A stretch of 64,000 nt of DNA. Source: DATJGR01 sp963812255 (GTDB lineage: Bacteria; Pseudomonadota; Gammaproteobacteria; Pseudomonadales; Azotimanducaceae). This document shows, one piece after another, positions 41,722 to 50,772 of this stretch. Every line of letters starts with the position of its first letter. Position 1 is the stretch's first letter. Both the position numbers and the translations under genes were made by a program. The notes beneath the pieces were generated by a model that ran no database searches, was not told the origin of the DNA, and was given only the letters and a program-made list of their open reading frames with translations. The stretch lies in NCBI GenBank assembly GCA_963812255.1, contig CAWEUM010000003.1:310001-374000 (forward strand), written 5' to 3'.

Positions 41722-43149
41722 ATGTGTCAACTTCGACGGCAAGTGCAGTGGCGGTTTCGCGCGCTGAATCGTGTGCGCCTGGCGAGCAGTTTGCTCATCG
41801 GCCTGGCGATTCTGGGCAGCGCGACCACCACGTTCGCATCCGGTCGATCGGTCTGGCTGCTCGAACTCGACGGTGCCATCGGGCCGGCAACGGCGGATTA
41901 CTTCATCTCGAATCTACGCGCCGCGCAGCAGGCCGACGCCGCGTTGTTCGTCATGCAACTCGACACGCCCGGCGGGCTCGATCGGTCGATGCGTGACATG
42001 ATCAAGGCAATCCTCGCCTCGAAGGTGCCCGTTGCAACGTACGTGGCACCCAACGGGTCGCGCGCCGCGAGCGCCGGCACTTATCTGATGTACGCAAGCC
42101 ATATCGCCGCGATGGCACCGGCGACCAATATCGGTTCATCGACCCCGGTCAGCATCGGCGGCGAGTCGCCGTTTCCGATGCCTGGATCCAAACCACAACC
42201 AACACCCAAGCCGACCGACAAATCCGGGGACGAAAGCCGCGACGAGCAGCAGACGCAAGGCACGACAATGGAGCGCAAGGTCGTCAACGACGCGGTGGCA
42301 TACATTCGCGGTCTCGCCGAACTGCGCGGACGTAACAAGGACTGGGCTGAAGAAACCGTTCGAGATGCCGCAAACCTGCCCGCATCCGAAGCGCTTGCTG
42401 CCCATGTCATCGATCTCATCGCGCCAAACCTCGACGATCTGCTCGCCAAACTCGACGGACGCAAGATCAAGGTGCAGGGCGGAACGGTCACGCTCGACCT
42501 GAAAGACCCTGTCGTCAAACGCGTGACACCTGGCTGGCGCTATGAACTGCTCTCGCTGATCACAGATCCGAACGTCGCCTACATTCTGCTGATGATCGGC
42601 ATGTATGGACTGATTCTGGAGTTCTACCACCCAGGCACCGGCGTACCGGGAGTCATCGGGGTCATCTGTCTGCTGCTCGCAGGCTACGCGTTGCAGATGC
42701 TGCCCGTGAACTATGCCGGCCTCGCATTGATCATTGTCGGCGTGGGCCTGATGGTGGCGGAAGCGTTCTCGCCCGGATTCGGCGTGCTTGGCGTCGGTGG
42801 CGCAGTTTCATTCGTGATTGGTTCGGTGATACTGATGGATACCGATTTGCCCGGATATCAGGTGTCAATTCCGATCATCGCCGCGTTTGCGGTGGCGTCA
42901 GTGGCGTTCTTCCTGATCATCGTCGGCGCGGCCGTCAAATCGCGCCGCGCCAAAGTGGTCACCGGTCGCGAATCGATGGTCGGCGCGCCGGCCATGGTGA
43001 TGGAGGATTTTTCGCGGCGCGGTCTGGTGCGCCTGTATGGCGAAATCTGGGAGGCGTCCGCGGCAATGCCGCTGACCAAGGACACACAGGTGCGAGTCGT
43101 CGCAGTCGACGGTCTCGTTCTCACGGTTGAACCACAGGAGCAAACCTGA
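41722..43149 (+). CDS. NfeD family membrane serine protease (long form)
   Basis: This 475-residue protein has an N-terminal signal/anchor; a GTG at 41773 would give a more typical signal and is a possible alternative start. The ClpP-class protease domain has Asp-Thr-Pro-Gly-Gly-Leu, then Gly-Ser-Arg-Ala-Ala-Ser-Ala-Gly-Thr-Tyr with the nucleophilic Ser. The general-base Lys is probably in Met-Glu-Arg-Lys-Val-Val-Asn-Asp-Ala. Three to five membrane helices (about 270-410) and a C-terminal OB-fold NfeD domain follow. Long NfeD proteins cleave the C terminus of partner stomatins, and the slipin gene comes next with a one-base overlap. Confidence 0.92.
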   Translation: MCQLRRQVQWRFRALNRVRLASSLLIGLAILGSATTTFASGRSVWLLELDGAIGPATADYFISNLRAAQQADAALFVMQLDTPGGLDRSMRDMIKAILASKVPVATYVAPNGSRAASAGTYLMYASHIAAMAPATNIGSSTPVSIGGESPFPMPGSKPQPTPKPTDKSGDESRDEQQTQGTTMERKVVNDAVAYIRGLAELRGRNKDWAEETVRDAANLPASEALAAHVIDLIAPNLDDLLAKLDGRKIKVQGGTVTLDLKDPVVKRVTPGWRYELLSLITDPNVAYILLMIGMYGLILEFYHPGTGVPGVIGVICLLLAGYALQMLPVNYAGLALIIVGVGLMVAEAFSPGFGVLGVGGAVSFVIGSVILMDTDLPGYQVSIPIIAAFAVASVAFFLIIVGAAVKSRRAKVVTGRESMVGAPAMVMEDFSRRGLVRLYGEIWEASAAMPLTKDTQVRVVAVDGLVLTVEPQEQT

Positions 43150-43916
43150 TGGAGATCTTTTCCGGAATTCTGATCGCACTCGCCGCCTTTCTGTTGTTCA
43201 GCGCCATACGGGTGCTGCGCGAATACGAGCGCGGCGTCGTGTTTATGCTGGGGCGTTTCTATTCGGTCAAGGGCCCGGGCCTGATCATCCTGATTCCCGT
43301 CGTACAGCAGATGGTGAAGCTCGATCTGCGCACGATTGTGATGGATGTGCCCAGCCAGGATCTGATCACGCGCGACAACGTGTCGGTGAAAGTGAATGCC
43401 GTTTTGTATTTTCGCGTGGTCGACCCGGAGCGCGCGATCATCAACGTCGAAAACTACATCGAAGCGACGGGTCAGCTCGCGCAGACGACATTGCGTTCGG
43501 TGCTCGGCCAGCACGAACTCGATGAACTGCTCGCCGAGCGCGAGAGACTCAACGTGGATCTACAGAAGATTCTCGACCAGCAGACGGATCAATGGGGTAT
43601 CAAGGTCGCGAACGTCGAGATCAAGCATGTCGACATCGACGAGAGCATGATCCGCGCGATTGCAAAGCAGGCCGAGGCTGAGCGCGAACGTCGCGCCAAG
43701 GTCATCCACGCCGAAGGTGAATTCCAGGCGGCGCAAAAGCTGGTGGAAGCGGCCGCGCAGCTCGCGACCCAGCCCATGTCGATGCAGCTACGCTATCTGC
43801 AGACGCTGGTCGAGATTGCCGGCGAGAAGAACTCAACGGTCGTGTTCCCACTTCCGATCAACCTGATGGATACCGTCTCGAAGTTGCTGGAGGCGCGATT
43901 GCCGGAGCAGCAGTAG
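43149..43916 (+). CDS. Slipin (stomatin/prohibitin SPFH family)
   Basis: This 255-residue protein has one N-terminal membrane segment (about 4-19) followed by Arg-Val-Leu-Arg-Glu-Tyr-Glu-Arg-Gly-Val-Val-Phe, the standard stomatin opening. The SPFH domain then has Asp-Leu-Arg-Thr-Ile-Val-Met-Asp-Val-Pro-Ser-Gln, and a helical oligomerisation region follows to about 215. It forms membrane rings on the inner membrane and is the classic operon partner of long NfeD. Its ATG shares one base with the NfeD stop (TGATG). The pair is thought to act in membrane-protein quality control. Confidence 0.93.
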   Translation: MEIFSGILIALAAFLLFSAIRVLREYERGVVFMLGRFYSVKGPGLIILIPVVQQMVKLDLRTIVMDVPSQDLITRDNVSVKVNAVLYFRVVDPERAIINVENYIEATGQLAQTTLRSVLGQHELDELLAERERLNVDLQKILDQQTDQWGIKVANVEIKHVDIDESMIRAIAKQAEAERERRAKVIHAEGEFQAAQKLVEAAAQLATQPMSMQLRYLQTLVEIAGEKNSTVVFPLPINLMDTVSKLLEARLPEQQ

Positions 43917-43931
43917 ACGCTGCCTATCTGG

Positions 43932-44750
43932 CTAGCGACCCGAAAAGGTCGGTTCCCGCTTCTCGACGAAGGCTTTTGCCGCTTCGCGGTGGTCCTGCGT
44001 CAATCCAGTGTGTATGTGGTGCGTTGCCTCGAGATCGAGGCATTCGATCACATCGGCCGATGACGCACGATTGAAGTTCTCCTTCATGTATCGATACGCG
44101 ACCGTGGGGCCGGCCGCAAGGCGCCGCGCGATATCGAGCGTCACGCGCTCCAGATCCGCCGCAGCAACCACCCGATTAGCAATGCCCAACCGCAAACACT
44201 CCGCCGCGTCGACCCGTTCGGACAAGTAATACAGCTCGCGCGCCTTGCCGCTGCCGACGAGTTGCGACAGAAAAAAGGTGCCGCCGTAGTCGCCGCTGAA
44301 GCCGACCTTCGCGAACGCCGTCGTGATCACAGCGGTGTCGGCCATCACACGCATGTCGCACGCCAGCGCGAGCGACAGGCCGGCACCCGCCGCCGGACCG
44401 GGCAGCATCGCGATGACCGGCTTCGGCATCAGATAGATGCGCCCCGCGGTATTGCGCTGCGAGAGTCGCTGCGCGTGAATGCGTTCGTCGAGCGTCGGAC
44501 CGTTGCTGCCGCCGCCACCGGCCGCCATGCCCTTCACATCGCCGCCGGCGCAGAACCCACCGCCAGCACCCGTCAGCACGATGCAGCGCACATGCGCCGA
44601 GCGTTCTGCGTGGTCGAGTGCGCGCGCCATGCCATCGAGCATCTCGCCCGACAGTGCGTTACGCCGTTCCGGACGGTTCATCGTGAGAATCGCCACACCG
44701 TCCGATTCATTTGCCAGCAGATGCTCGGTACCCGTTTCGATTTTCTGCAT
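43932..44750 (-). CDS. Enoyl-CoA hydratase/isomerase family protein
   Basis: This 272-residue crotonase-fold enzyme has Met-Asn-Arg-Pro-Glu-Arg-Arg-Asn-Ala-Leu near the N terminus. The oxyanion-hole segment is Gly-Gly-Gly-Phe-Cys-Ala-Gly-Gly-Asp-Val (about 69-78), and Gly-Pro-Ala-Ala-Gly-Ala-Gly-Leu-Ser-Leu-Ala forms the second one. The Glu expected in hydratases at the second site is not obvious in Val-Gly-Phe-Ser-Gly-Asp-Tyr-Gly, where Asp is present, so it may be an isomerase or hydrolase member. It follows the lactonase gene by 23 bases on the same strand. The substrate is unknown. Confidence 0.87.
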   Translation of the reverse strand: MQKIETGTEHLLANESDGVAILTMNRPERRNALSGEMLDGMARALDHAERSAHVRCIVLTGAGGGFCAGGDVKGMAAGGGGSNGPTLDERIHAQRLSQRNTAGRIYLMPKPVIAMLPGPAAGAGLSLALACDMRVMADTAVITTAFAKVGFSGDYGGTFFLSQLVGSGKARELYYLSERVDAAECLRLGIANRVVAAADLERVTLDIARRLAAGPTVAYRYMKENFNRASSADVIECLDLEATHHIHTGLTQDHREAAKAFVEKREPTFSGR

Positions 44751-44773
44751 GCTCTTGCCCCTTCGTTTGATCG

Positions 44774-45667
44774 TTATGACGGAATGATGGTTCGTGCCGG
44801 CGCGACCGGTACGCCGGCGACATCGCTGCGATATAGATAGACCGCGCCGCCACGATCCGACCCGGAGCCTTCGGAACCCGACACGATGTAGAGATCCTGC
44901 AGATCGTCACCGCCAAAGCACACGCTGGTGCACATGGGCTGGGGGATTTCGACGAATCCGGCAACGTCGCCGGTCGCGGTGAACACTGCAACACCATGGC
45001 CGTCACCCGCGAGCGCCACCCACACCCTGCCATCGATCGACACCACGAGGCCGTCCGGCACACCGTTCTCCGGCCGAGCGAACAACCGCTTTTCACCGAG
45101 GCCGCCGTCATCCTCCACTGCATAGCAGAACACGCTGCGGCGGCGACTGTCGGAGTGATACAGCGTGCGTCCATCGGGCGCGAATCCGAGCCCGTTGGTC
45201 AGTTGCACGTCATACCCAACGATGCGCGCTCGACCGTCCAGATCGATCAGATATAGATTGCCGGATTGCGGAGCGCGACCATCGGCGAACACCGGACTGG
45301 AGCCGAGCGATCCGACGTAGACGCGCCCCTTAGCATCGGTCGTCAGATCGTTGTAGCCGACATTGCCGTGATCGGGATCCGAATCCAGCAACGTCACAGT
45401 CGCGCCGCCATCGAATCCCTTGTAAGACACGTTGCGGCCGCTGACGACGACACCACCCGCCGCATGCAGCGCCATCCCGCCGATACCGCGGCGATGTTCG
45501 AATACCGAGCTGACCTCGCCGTTGCGCGACAGTGCGAACACACCGCCAAACAACACATCGCTGAACAGCAGCCCGCGCTGCGGATGCCAGACCGGACCCT
45601 CGATCAATCCGTATCCTTTGGCGAGTGCCTGCACGCGATTGCCCCGATATCTGCCGCTTCGTTTCAC
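44774..45667 (-). CDS. SMP-30/gluconolactonase-like beta-propeller hydrolase
   Basis: This protein of about 297 residues has a six-bladed propeller pattern. Tyr-Gly-Leu-Ile-Glu-Gly-Pro-Val-Trp-His supplies the first metal-binding Glu, Tyr-Asn-Asp-Leu-Thr-Thr-Asp a central Asn/Asp, and Asn-Gly-Val-Pro-Asp-Gly-Leu the last. These are the metal ligands of SMP-30 lactonases. The exact start is uncertain: GTG at 45667 is chosen, GTG at 45634 or 45700 is possible, and a longer frame to 45925 would run into the divergent dehydrogenase. It probably hydrolyses a sugar lactone and is co-transcribed with the enoyl-CoA hydratase. Confidence 0.78.
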   Translation of the reverse strand: MKRSGRYRGNRVQALAKGYGLIEGPVWHPQRGLLFSDVLFGGVFALSRNGEVSSVFEHRRGIGGMALHAAGGVVVSGRNVSYKGFDGGATVTLLDSDPDHGNVGYNDLTTDAKGRVYVGSLGSSPVFADGRAPQSGNLYLIDLDGRARIVGYDVQLTNGLGFAPDGRTLYHSDSRRRSVFCYAVEDDGGLGEKRLFARPENGVPDGLVVSIDGRVWVALAGDGHGVAVFTATGDVAGFVEIPQPMCTSVCFGGDDLQDLYIVSGSEGSGSDRGGAVYLYRSDVAGVPVAPARTIIPS

Positions 45668-45727
45668 CTTGTCATAGCGCTTCGGAAACGGCAACACTAC
45701 GGCGAACTCCCGCGAGGATTTACCGTC

Positions 45728-46795
45728 ATGCACATTCGACCCGATGCGCTGCGGCGCTTTGCCAGCGAACTCTTCACGCACGCCGGCGCCGCCGAATCCG
45801 TCGCCCTGGACGTGGCGCAGCATCTCGTCGAAGCCAACTTGAAGGGACACGATTCGCATGGCGTCGGCATGATCCCGGCCTACGTTCGCAACATCCGCGT
45901 AGGTCATCTGGACGTCAACGCGCACGCAGCGGTCGTCCGCGACAACGGCGCGGTATTGCTCGTCGACGGAAAATTCGGCTTCGGCCAGATCGTTGGCCGC
46001 GAGGCCACGGATCTAGCGATCGAACGGGTGAAGACGACCGGTGTCGTATGTCTCGGCCTGCGCAACGCGCATCATCTTGGCCGGATCGGTGCGTACGGCG
46101 AACGCTGTGGGCGCGCCGGCCTGGTGTCGGTGCATTTCGTCAACGTCGTCGGTCACGAACCGCAGGTGTCGCCGTGGGGCGGGCGTGAGCGGCGCATGAC
46201 GACGAATCCGTTCTGCTGTGTCGTGCCGCGCGACGGCCAGGATCCCGTCGTGCTCGACATGGCGACCAGCGCGATCGCGCTCGGCAAAGTACGCGTGGCA
46301 CACTTCAAAGGCACGCCCGTTGAAGACGGCGCGCTGGTCGACTCGCAGGGCCAACCCACCAACGATCCGGAGGTGATGTTCCGCGAACCGTTCGGTGCAC
46401 TCGGACCCTTCGGCAAACACAAAGGCTACGGACTCGCGCTGATGTGTGAACTGTTGGGTGGAGCACTCGCCGGCGAGTGGACTGCACAGCCGGCCCGCGA
46501 ACGGCCCGGCACGATCGTCAACCACATGCTGATGTTCGTCCTCGATCCGGCTGCATTCGGCAATCGGGATGCGTTTCAACAGGAAGTATTCGCGATGGTC
46601 GACTACATCACTTCGACGATGCCCGCGCGCGGTTTCGACAGGGTGCGCGTACCCGGCGATCCCGAACGCGAATCATTCGTCGCGCGCAATCGCGACGGCA
46701 TCATCATCGACGACAATTCATGGTCGGGCATCGTCGAGGCGGCCCGTCACGCGGGCCTCGATGACACCGCGATCAACGCGCTAACGGGCGTTTGA
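45728..46795 (+). CDS. Ldh family oxidoreductase (malate/L-lactate/ureidoglycolate dehydrogenase type)
   Basis: This 355-residue NAD(P)-dependent enzyme opens with Phe-Ala-Ser-Glu-Leu-Phe-x-His-Ala-Gly. It has His-Asp-Ser-His-Gly-Val-Gly-Met-Ile-Pro (about 43-52) with the catalytic His and the substrate Arg that follows. Asn-Ala-His-His-Leu-Gly-Arg-Ile-Gly and Leu-Asp-Met-Ala-Thr-Ser are further LDH2/MDH2 signatures. The ATG at 45728 is the natural start; a longer frame extends upstream through the divergent lactonase. The substrate is a 2-hydroxy acid, not identified. Its 3' end overlaps the convergent dienelactone hydrolase by 23 bases. Confidence 0.88.
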   Translation: MHIRPDALRRFASELFTHAGAAESVALDVAQHLVEANLKGHDSHGVGMIPAYVRNIRVGHLDVNAHAAVVRDNGAVLLVDGKFGFGQIVGREATDLAIERVKTTGVVCLGLRNAHHLGRIGAYGERCGRAGLVSVHFVNVVGHEPQVSPWGGRERRMTTNPFCCVVPRDGQDPVVLDMATSAIALGKVRVAHFKGTPVEDGALVDSQGQPTNDPEVMFREPFGALGPFGKHKGYGLALMCELLGGALAGEWTAQPARERPGTIVNHMLMFVLDPAAFGNRDAFQQEVFAMVDYITSTMPARGFDRVRVPGDPERESFVARNRDGIIIDDNSWSGIVEAARHAGLDDTAINALTGV

Positions 46796-47516
46796 GGTTG
46801 CGTTCGAACAGCGAATGGATGCGCTCCCAATGCCGTTCGGCGGCGCGCGCATCATAGATGCCCTGCCGTTGCGGAAACGCGAAACCGTGTTGCGTGCCCG
46901 GATACCACTCGATGCGATGCCGGATGTTCACTTTGGCAAGGTGGGCGCCGAGCGCCTCGATCATTTCGGGTGGCGCCCATGAGTCCGTCTCCGCACACGC
47001 GACGTACAATTCGCCGGTGATCCGATCTGCTGTTCGGTGCGGCGAATCCGCCGCATCGGTGCACAGACGCACCCCATAGAAAGACGCCGCAGCGGCCATC
47101 CGTGGCGCGAATGCAGCCGCGGCCGACAGCACGAACGGCCCGCTCATGCAGTAGCCGACGCAACCGATCGGCCCGCTACTTGCGTGCTCTTCGCCAACGA
47201 GAAAGTCGAGAATCGACTGGGTGTCTTCGTTGACGAGACGACTGTTGAGCGTATTCATCAACTCGAACATGCGCGCACGCGTCGCCTCGCTCGGATCGAT
47301 GACGAAGTTGCGCTCCGTGCGATAGTAGAGGTTTGGCAACACAACGTAGTAACCGGCGGTGCCGATCCGTCGCGCCATGGCGTGCAATTCTTCGCGCTTG
47401 CCCGGCGCATCCATGTAGAACAGCACCACCGGAAACGGGCCACCCTCCTCCGGATACGTAATGAACGTGTTCATCAGGCCATCGGCCGTCTGGATGTCGA
47501 GTTCCCGGTCGATCAT
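46773..47516 (-). CDS. Dienelactone hydrolase family protein
   Basis: This 247-residue alpha/beta hydrolase has the family nucleophile motif Gly-Tyr-Cys-Met-Ser-Gly (about 122-127), with Cys as nucleophile. Asp-Ser-Trp-Ala-Pro-Pro and Gly-Thr-Gln-His-Gly-Phe-Ala supply the acid and His of the triad near 178 and 209. It probably hydrolyses a lactone or ester during catabolism. It faces the Ldh-family gene and both coding ends overlap by 23 bases. A 149-base gap separates its start from fur. Confidence 0.87.
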   Translation of the reverse strand: MIDRELDIQTADGLMNTFITYPEEGGPFPVVLFYMDAPGKREELHAMARRIGTAGYYVVLPNLYYRTERNFVIDPSEATRARMFELMNTLNSRLVNEDTQSILDFLVGEEHASSGPIGCVGYCMSGPFVLSAAAAFAPRMAAAASFYGVRLCTDAADSPHRTADRITGELYVACAETDSWAPPEMIEALGAHLAKVNIRHRIEWYPGTQHGFAFPQRQGIYDARAAERHWERIHSLFERNLKRPLAR

Positions 47517-47665
47517 GCTGCCCCCGAACTTTGATTCGATGCGCAGGGATACCGCGTTCGACGGGTCGGCGCAATATCACCAAGCACTCGCGAAGGGGTT
47601 TGCTAGGCAGTGCAAAGCGCAACTGCTAATGTGCGGATTCGATTGATATCCCCCGCGGAACGCCG

Positions 47666-48073
47666 TTGACCCGCTCAGAACTCACCAAAGCCGGACTCAA
47701 GGTGACGACACCGCGGCTGCGTGTGCTCGAGATTCTCGAACAGGCGGAACCGCATCATTTGAGCGCAGAGGACGTCTACAAGCATCTGATTGGCGCCGAC
47801 GAGTCGGTTGGCCTGGCGACGGTTTATCGCGTGCTGACCCAGTTCGTCGCCGCCGGCATCGTCGAACGCCACAATTTCGACGATGGGCGTGCCGTGTATG
47901 AAGTGTCGAAGCACGATCATCACGATCACATGGTCGACGTCGATACGGGGCGGGTAACGGAATTCGTCAACGACCGCATCGAAGCGTTGCAACGGGAAAT
48001 TGCGTCCGAGCACGGCTGTGAACTCGTCGATCACGAATTGGTGCTGTATGTCCGCCAGCGCAAGAAAATCTGA
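47666..48073 (+). CDS. fur: Ferric uptake regulator Fur
   Basis: This 135-residue Fur starts at TTG 47666, giving Leu-Thr-Lys-Ala-Gly-Leu-Lys-Val-Thr-x-Pro-Arg as the N terminus, as in other Fur proteins; no ATG gives this. The winged-helix includes Val-Gly-Leu-Ala-Thr-Val-Tyr-Arg-Val-Leu. His-Asp-His-His-Asp-His-Met is the metal-binding segment, followed by Glu-His-Gly-Cys-Glu-Leu-Val-Asp-His. The structural CxxC pair of E. coli Fur is absent (Val-Asp-Val-Asp-Thr), as in pseudomonad-type Fur. It lies upstream of feoAB on the same strand and should repress them with Fe2+. Confidence 0.92.
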   Translation: MTRSELTKAGLKVTTPRLRVLEILEQAEPHHLSAEDVYKHLIGADESVGLATVYRVLTQFVAAGIVERHNFDDGRAVYEVSKHDHHDHMVDVDTGRVTEFVNDRIEALQREIASEHGCELVDHELVLYVRQRKKI

Positions 48074-48146
48074 TCCGTGCACCCAGCAACGTGGTGACCC
48101 CCAGCCGGACCTTTTGTTCGCGCCGATCTTCCACAATTCAATTATT

Positions 48147-48169
48147 GCAAATGAGAACGATTTCTATTT
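48147..48169 (+). promoter_or_regulatory. Fur box upstream of feoAB
   Basis: GCAAATGAGAACGATTTCTATTT resembles the high-affinity Fur site pattern (AAATGAGAANNATTCTCATTT), with the left half nearly perfect and the right half degenerate. It lies 33 bases before the feoA start and 74 bases after the fur stop, within an AT-rich stretch that looks like a promoter. Iron-dependent repression of feoAB by the adjacent Fur is expected. Confidence 0.7.
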
Positions 48170-48201
48170 AAATCCCACTACTGCGGCACGGTGTCGAGAA
48201 G

Positions 48202-48429
48202 GTGCGGCTATCCGAGCTCAAAAAGGGTGATTGCGCACGCGTCGTCGGTTTCGACGAGGCGTCGACCCCGTATGCCCGCCACCTGTTGAGCCTTGGCTTG
48301 ATTCCGGGGACGCGGATCAAAGTAGCGCGGTTCGCGCCGCTCGGCGATCCCGTCGAGATTCAGTTCCGCGGCGCGTGCCTGGTGCTGCGACCCAGCGAAG
48401 CGCACGGCCTGCTGCTCGAACCGCTATGA
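48202..48429 (+). CDS. feoA: Ferrous iron transport protein A
   Basis: This 75-residue SH3-like protein has Leu-Ser-Glu-Leu-Lys-Lys-Gly-Asp at the start and Leu-Leu-Ser-Leu-Gly-Leu-Ile-Pro-Gly-Thr (about 29-38), the FeoA core. Its GTG start follows GAGAAG. It overlaps feoB by ATGA (48426-48429). FeoA is a small cytosolic partner of the FeoB permease. No feoC is visible after feoB. Confidence 0.93.
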   Translation: MRLSELKKGDCARVVGFDEASTPYARHLLSLGLIPGTRIKVARFAPLGDPVEIQFRGACLVLRPSEAHGLLLEPL

Positions 48430-50723
48430 CCACGATCGCGCTGATCGGCAATCCGAACGCCGGCAAGACGACGGTGTTCAACGCGCTCACCGGTGCGCAC
48501 CAGCGCGTTGGCAACTGGCCCGGCGTCACCGTCGAACGCAAGTCCGGACACTACCGCCACGGCGACACGCGCTGCGAAGTGGTCGATCTGCCCGGCATCT
48601 ACAGCCTGCTCGCGGTGAATGCGACCGACGCGCAGGACGCGCGCATCGCCCGGGACTTTCTGCTCGACGCGGACATCGACGTGATCGTCAATGTCGTCGA
48701 TGCAGCGAGCCTCGCGCGCGGCCTGTATCTGACCGGAGAACTGCTCGATCTCGACATTCCGGTGATCGTCGCTCTGAACATGATGGATGTCGCCGATCGA
48801 CACGGTATGCACATCGACCCGTATCGCCTGGGCGACGCGATCGGTGCTCCGGTCGTGCCGCTGATCGCCAGCCGCCGCGAAGGCATCGGCACACTGAGGG
48901 ACGTCATCGAGAGCGCGATCAGCAATGCGGGGCCCGACACCACGGGCTCACAGGCAAAGCGCGGCATCCAGTTGACCCACGTGCTGGAGACGACGCTCGC
49001 AACGCTGTCGCGCGAGCTCAGCGACCGTGGCGTGGCGCGCCATCGCAGATTCGTCGCCGCTGCGCTGCTCGAAGGCGACGACGCGGTCGCGCAGCGGATC
49101 GGCCGCGTCGATATGCTCGGCGACATCGCTACGCGTAGCGACGGCTTGAGCGTCGCACGCTATCACGCCATCGACAAACTGTTGGACGGTGCGCTGCATA
49201 CCACGCCAGTTCGCCGCACCGTCACCGATATGCTGGACGCGGTGTTTCTGAATCGCGTGCTCGCATTTCCGCTGTTTCTCGGCGTGATGTATCTGATGTT
49301 CATGTTCACCATCAACGTCGGCAGCGCGTTCATCGACTTCTTCGACCTGTCGGGCCTCGCGCTGTTCGTGGAAGGCCCGCGCCAGATCTACGTATGGATG
49401 GGGCTGCCGTTGTGGCTCAGCGCGTTCCTGGCCGATGGCGTGGGTGGCGGTGTGCGGCTGGTATCGACGTTCATCCCGGTCATCGGTTGCATGTTCCTGT
49501 TTCTGTCGTTCCTCGAGGACTCGGGTTACATGGGGCGCGCGGCATTCATCGTCGATCGGCTTATGCGGCGGCTGGGGCTGCCCGGAAAATCATTCGTGCC
49601 ATTGATCGTCGGCTTCGGCTGCAACGTACCGGCGGTGATGGCGACGCGCACGCTGGACAGCGAACACGACCGCGTGCTCACGACATTGATGGCGCCGTAC
49701 ATGTCGTGCGGCGCCAGGTTGACGGTGTATGCGCTGTTTGCGGTTGCGTTCTTTCCGACAAACGGTGAGAACTTGGTGTTCGTGCTCTATCTGCTCGGCA
49801 TCGCCGTTGCGGTGATGTCTGCGCTGATCGTGCGTCGCTATCTCTTGCCGCGCGCCGCCTCGACATTCGTTATGGAGCTGCCGGCGTATCACATGCCGAC
49901 GTTGCGCGGCCTGCTGATGCATACCTGGCAGCGCCTGAAGGGATTTGTGCTGCGGGCCGGTAAAGCGATCGTCACCGTCGTCATCGTCTTGAATCTGGTC
50001 AGCACCGTCGGCATGGACGGCAGCGTCGGTAACGAAAACACCAACAAATCCGTGCTGTCGGCGATCGGCCGCACCTTGACACCGGCGTTTGCCCCTATGG
50101 GAATCGCAAACGAGAACTGGCCCGCAACCGTCGGTATCTTCACCGGCGTATTCGCAAAGGAAGTAGTGGTTGGCACGCTGAACGCATTGTACGAAAACCT
50201 GGATGGCATCGATCAGCGCGAAGCCGGCTTCGATTTTTGGGCCACATTGAATGCGGCCGTTGCGAGCGTACCGGCCAACCTGGCGACACTGGCACAACGC
50301 GTCGCCGATCCGCTTGGGCTCAACCTGGGCGATCTGGGCGACACCGCCGCACAAGCCAAACAACAGAACGTGGCGCTAACGACCATTCAACAGATGCAAC
50401 GTTTGTTCGCCACCAGTCTCGCGGCGTTCGCGTATCTAGTGTTCATTCTGCTGTACATGCCGTGCGCGGCCACAATCGGTGCGATCTACAAAGAACTCGG
50501 TGCATTCTGGGCAACTTTCAGCACCCTTTGGTCGGTGGTGACCGCGTATTGCTTCGCGGTAATCGCATTCCAGATCGGGTCGTTTGCCGCCGCTCCGGCG
50601 TCCGCCGCAACGACGATTGTGCTGGCGCTGATCGGACTTGCCGCCTCGTTTGCCGCGCTGATCCGGTGGGGTCGGCGCCGCTTCGATCGCTCGCGACTGA
50701 TCCCGCTCGTCAACTTGACGTAA
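48426..50723 (+). CDS. feoB: Ferrous iron permease FeoB
   Basis: This 765-residue protein starts at ATG 48426, directly giving the G-domain. G1 is Gly-Asn-Pro-Asn-Ala-Gly-Lys-Thr (8-15), G3 is Asp-Leu-Pro-Gly, and G4 is Asn-Met-Met-Asp in place of the usual Asn-x-x-Asp, an accepted form. The C-terminal half is polytopic with two Gate motifs, including Phe-Gly-Cys-Asn-Val-Pro-Ala and Met-Ser-Cys-Gly-Ala-Arg. It imports Fe2+ across the inner membrane, driven by the GTPase switch. The earlier in-frame start would duplicate feoA in another frame and was rejected. The operon ends here. Confidence 0.94.
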   Translation: MTTIALIGNPNAGKTTVFNALTGAHQRVGNWPGVTVERKSGHYRHGDTRCEVVDLPGIYSLLAVNATDAQDARIARDFLLDADIDVIVNVVDAASLARGLYLTGELLDLDIPVIVALNMMDVADRHGMHIDPYRLGDAIGAPVVPLIASRREGIGTLRDVIESAISNAGPDTTGSQAKRGIQLTHVLETTLATLSRELSDRGVARHRRFVAAALLEGDDAVAQRIGRVDMLGDIATRSDGLSVARYHAIDKLLDGALHTTPVRRTVTDMLDAVFLNRVLAFPLFLGVMYLMFMFTINVGSAFIDFFDLSGLALFVEGPRQIYVWMGLPLWLSAFLADGVGGGVRLVSTFIPVIGCMFLFLSFLEDSGYMGRAAFIVDRLMRRLGLPGKSFVPLIVGFGCNVPAVMATRTLDSEHDRVLTTLMAPYMSCGARLTVYALFAVAFFPTNGENLVFVLYLLGIAVAVMSALIVRRYLLPRAASTFVMELPAYHMPTLRGLLMHTWQRLKGFVLRAGKAIVTVVIVLNLVSTVGMDGSVGNENTNKSVLSAIGRTLTPAFAPMGIANENWPATVGIFTGVFAKEVVVGTLNALYENLDGIDQREAGFDFWATLNAAVASVPANLATLAQRVADPLGLNLGDLGDTAAQAKQQNVALTTIQQMQRLFATSLAAFAYLVFILLYMPCAATIGAIYKELGAFWATFSTLWSVVTAYCFAVIAFQIGSFAAAPASAATTIVLALIGLAASFAALIRWGRRRFDRSRLIPLVNLT

Positions 50724-50772
50724 ATCACTTGGCGCACTGCTGGGCCAACCATTCGACCCGCCTTGCGGCGAG

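Noticed and set aside
45266..45727. Extended Ldh-family start upstream
   Set aside because: It overlaps the divergent lactonase in antisense and has no relation to the enzyme family.
48231..48425. Extended FeoB start upstream
   Set aside because: The added residues run through feoA in another frame and are Arg-rich; the GTPase domain begins directly at ATG 48426.
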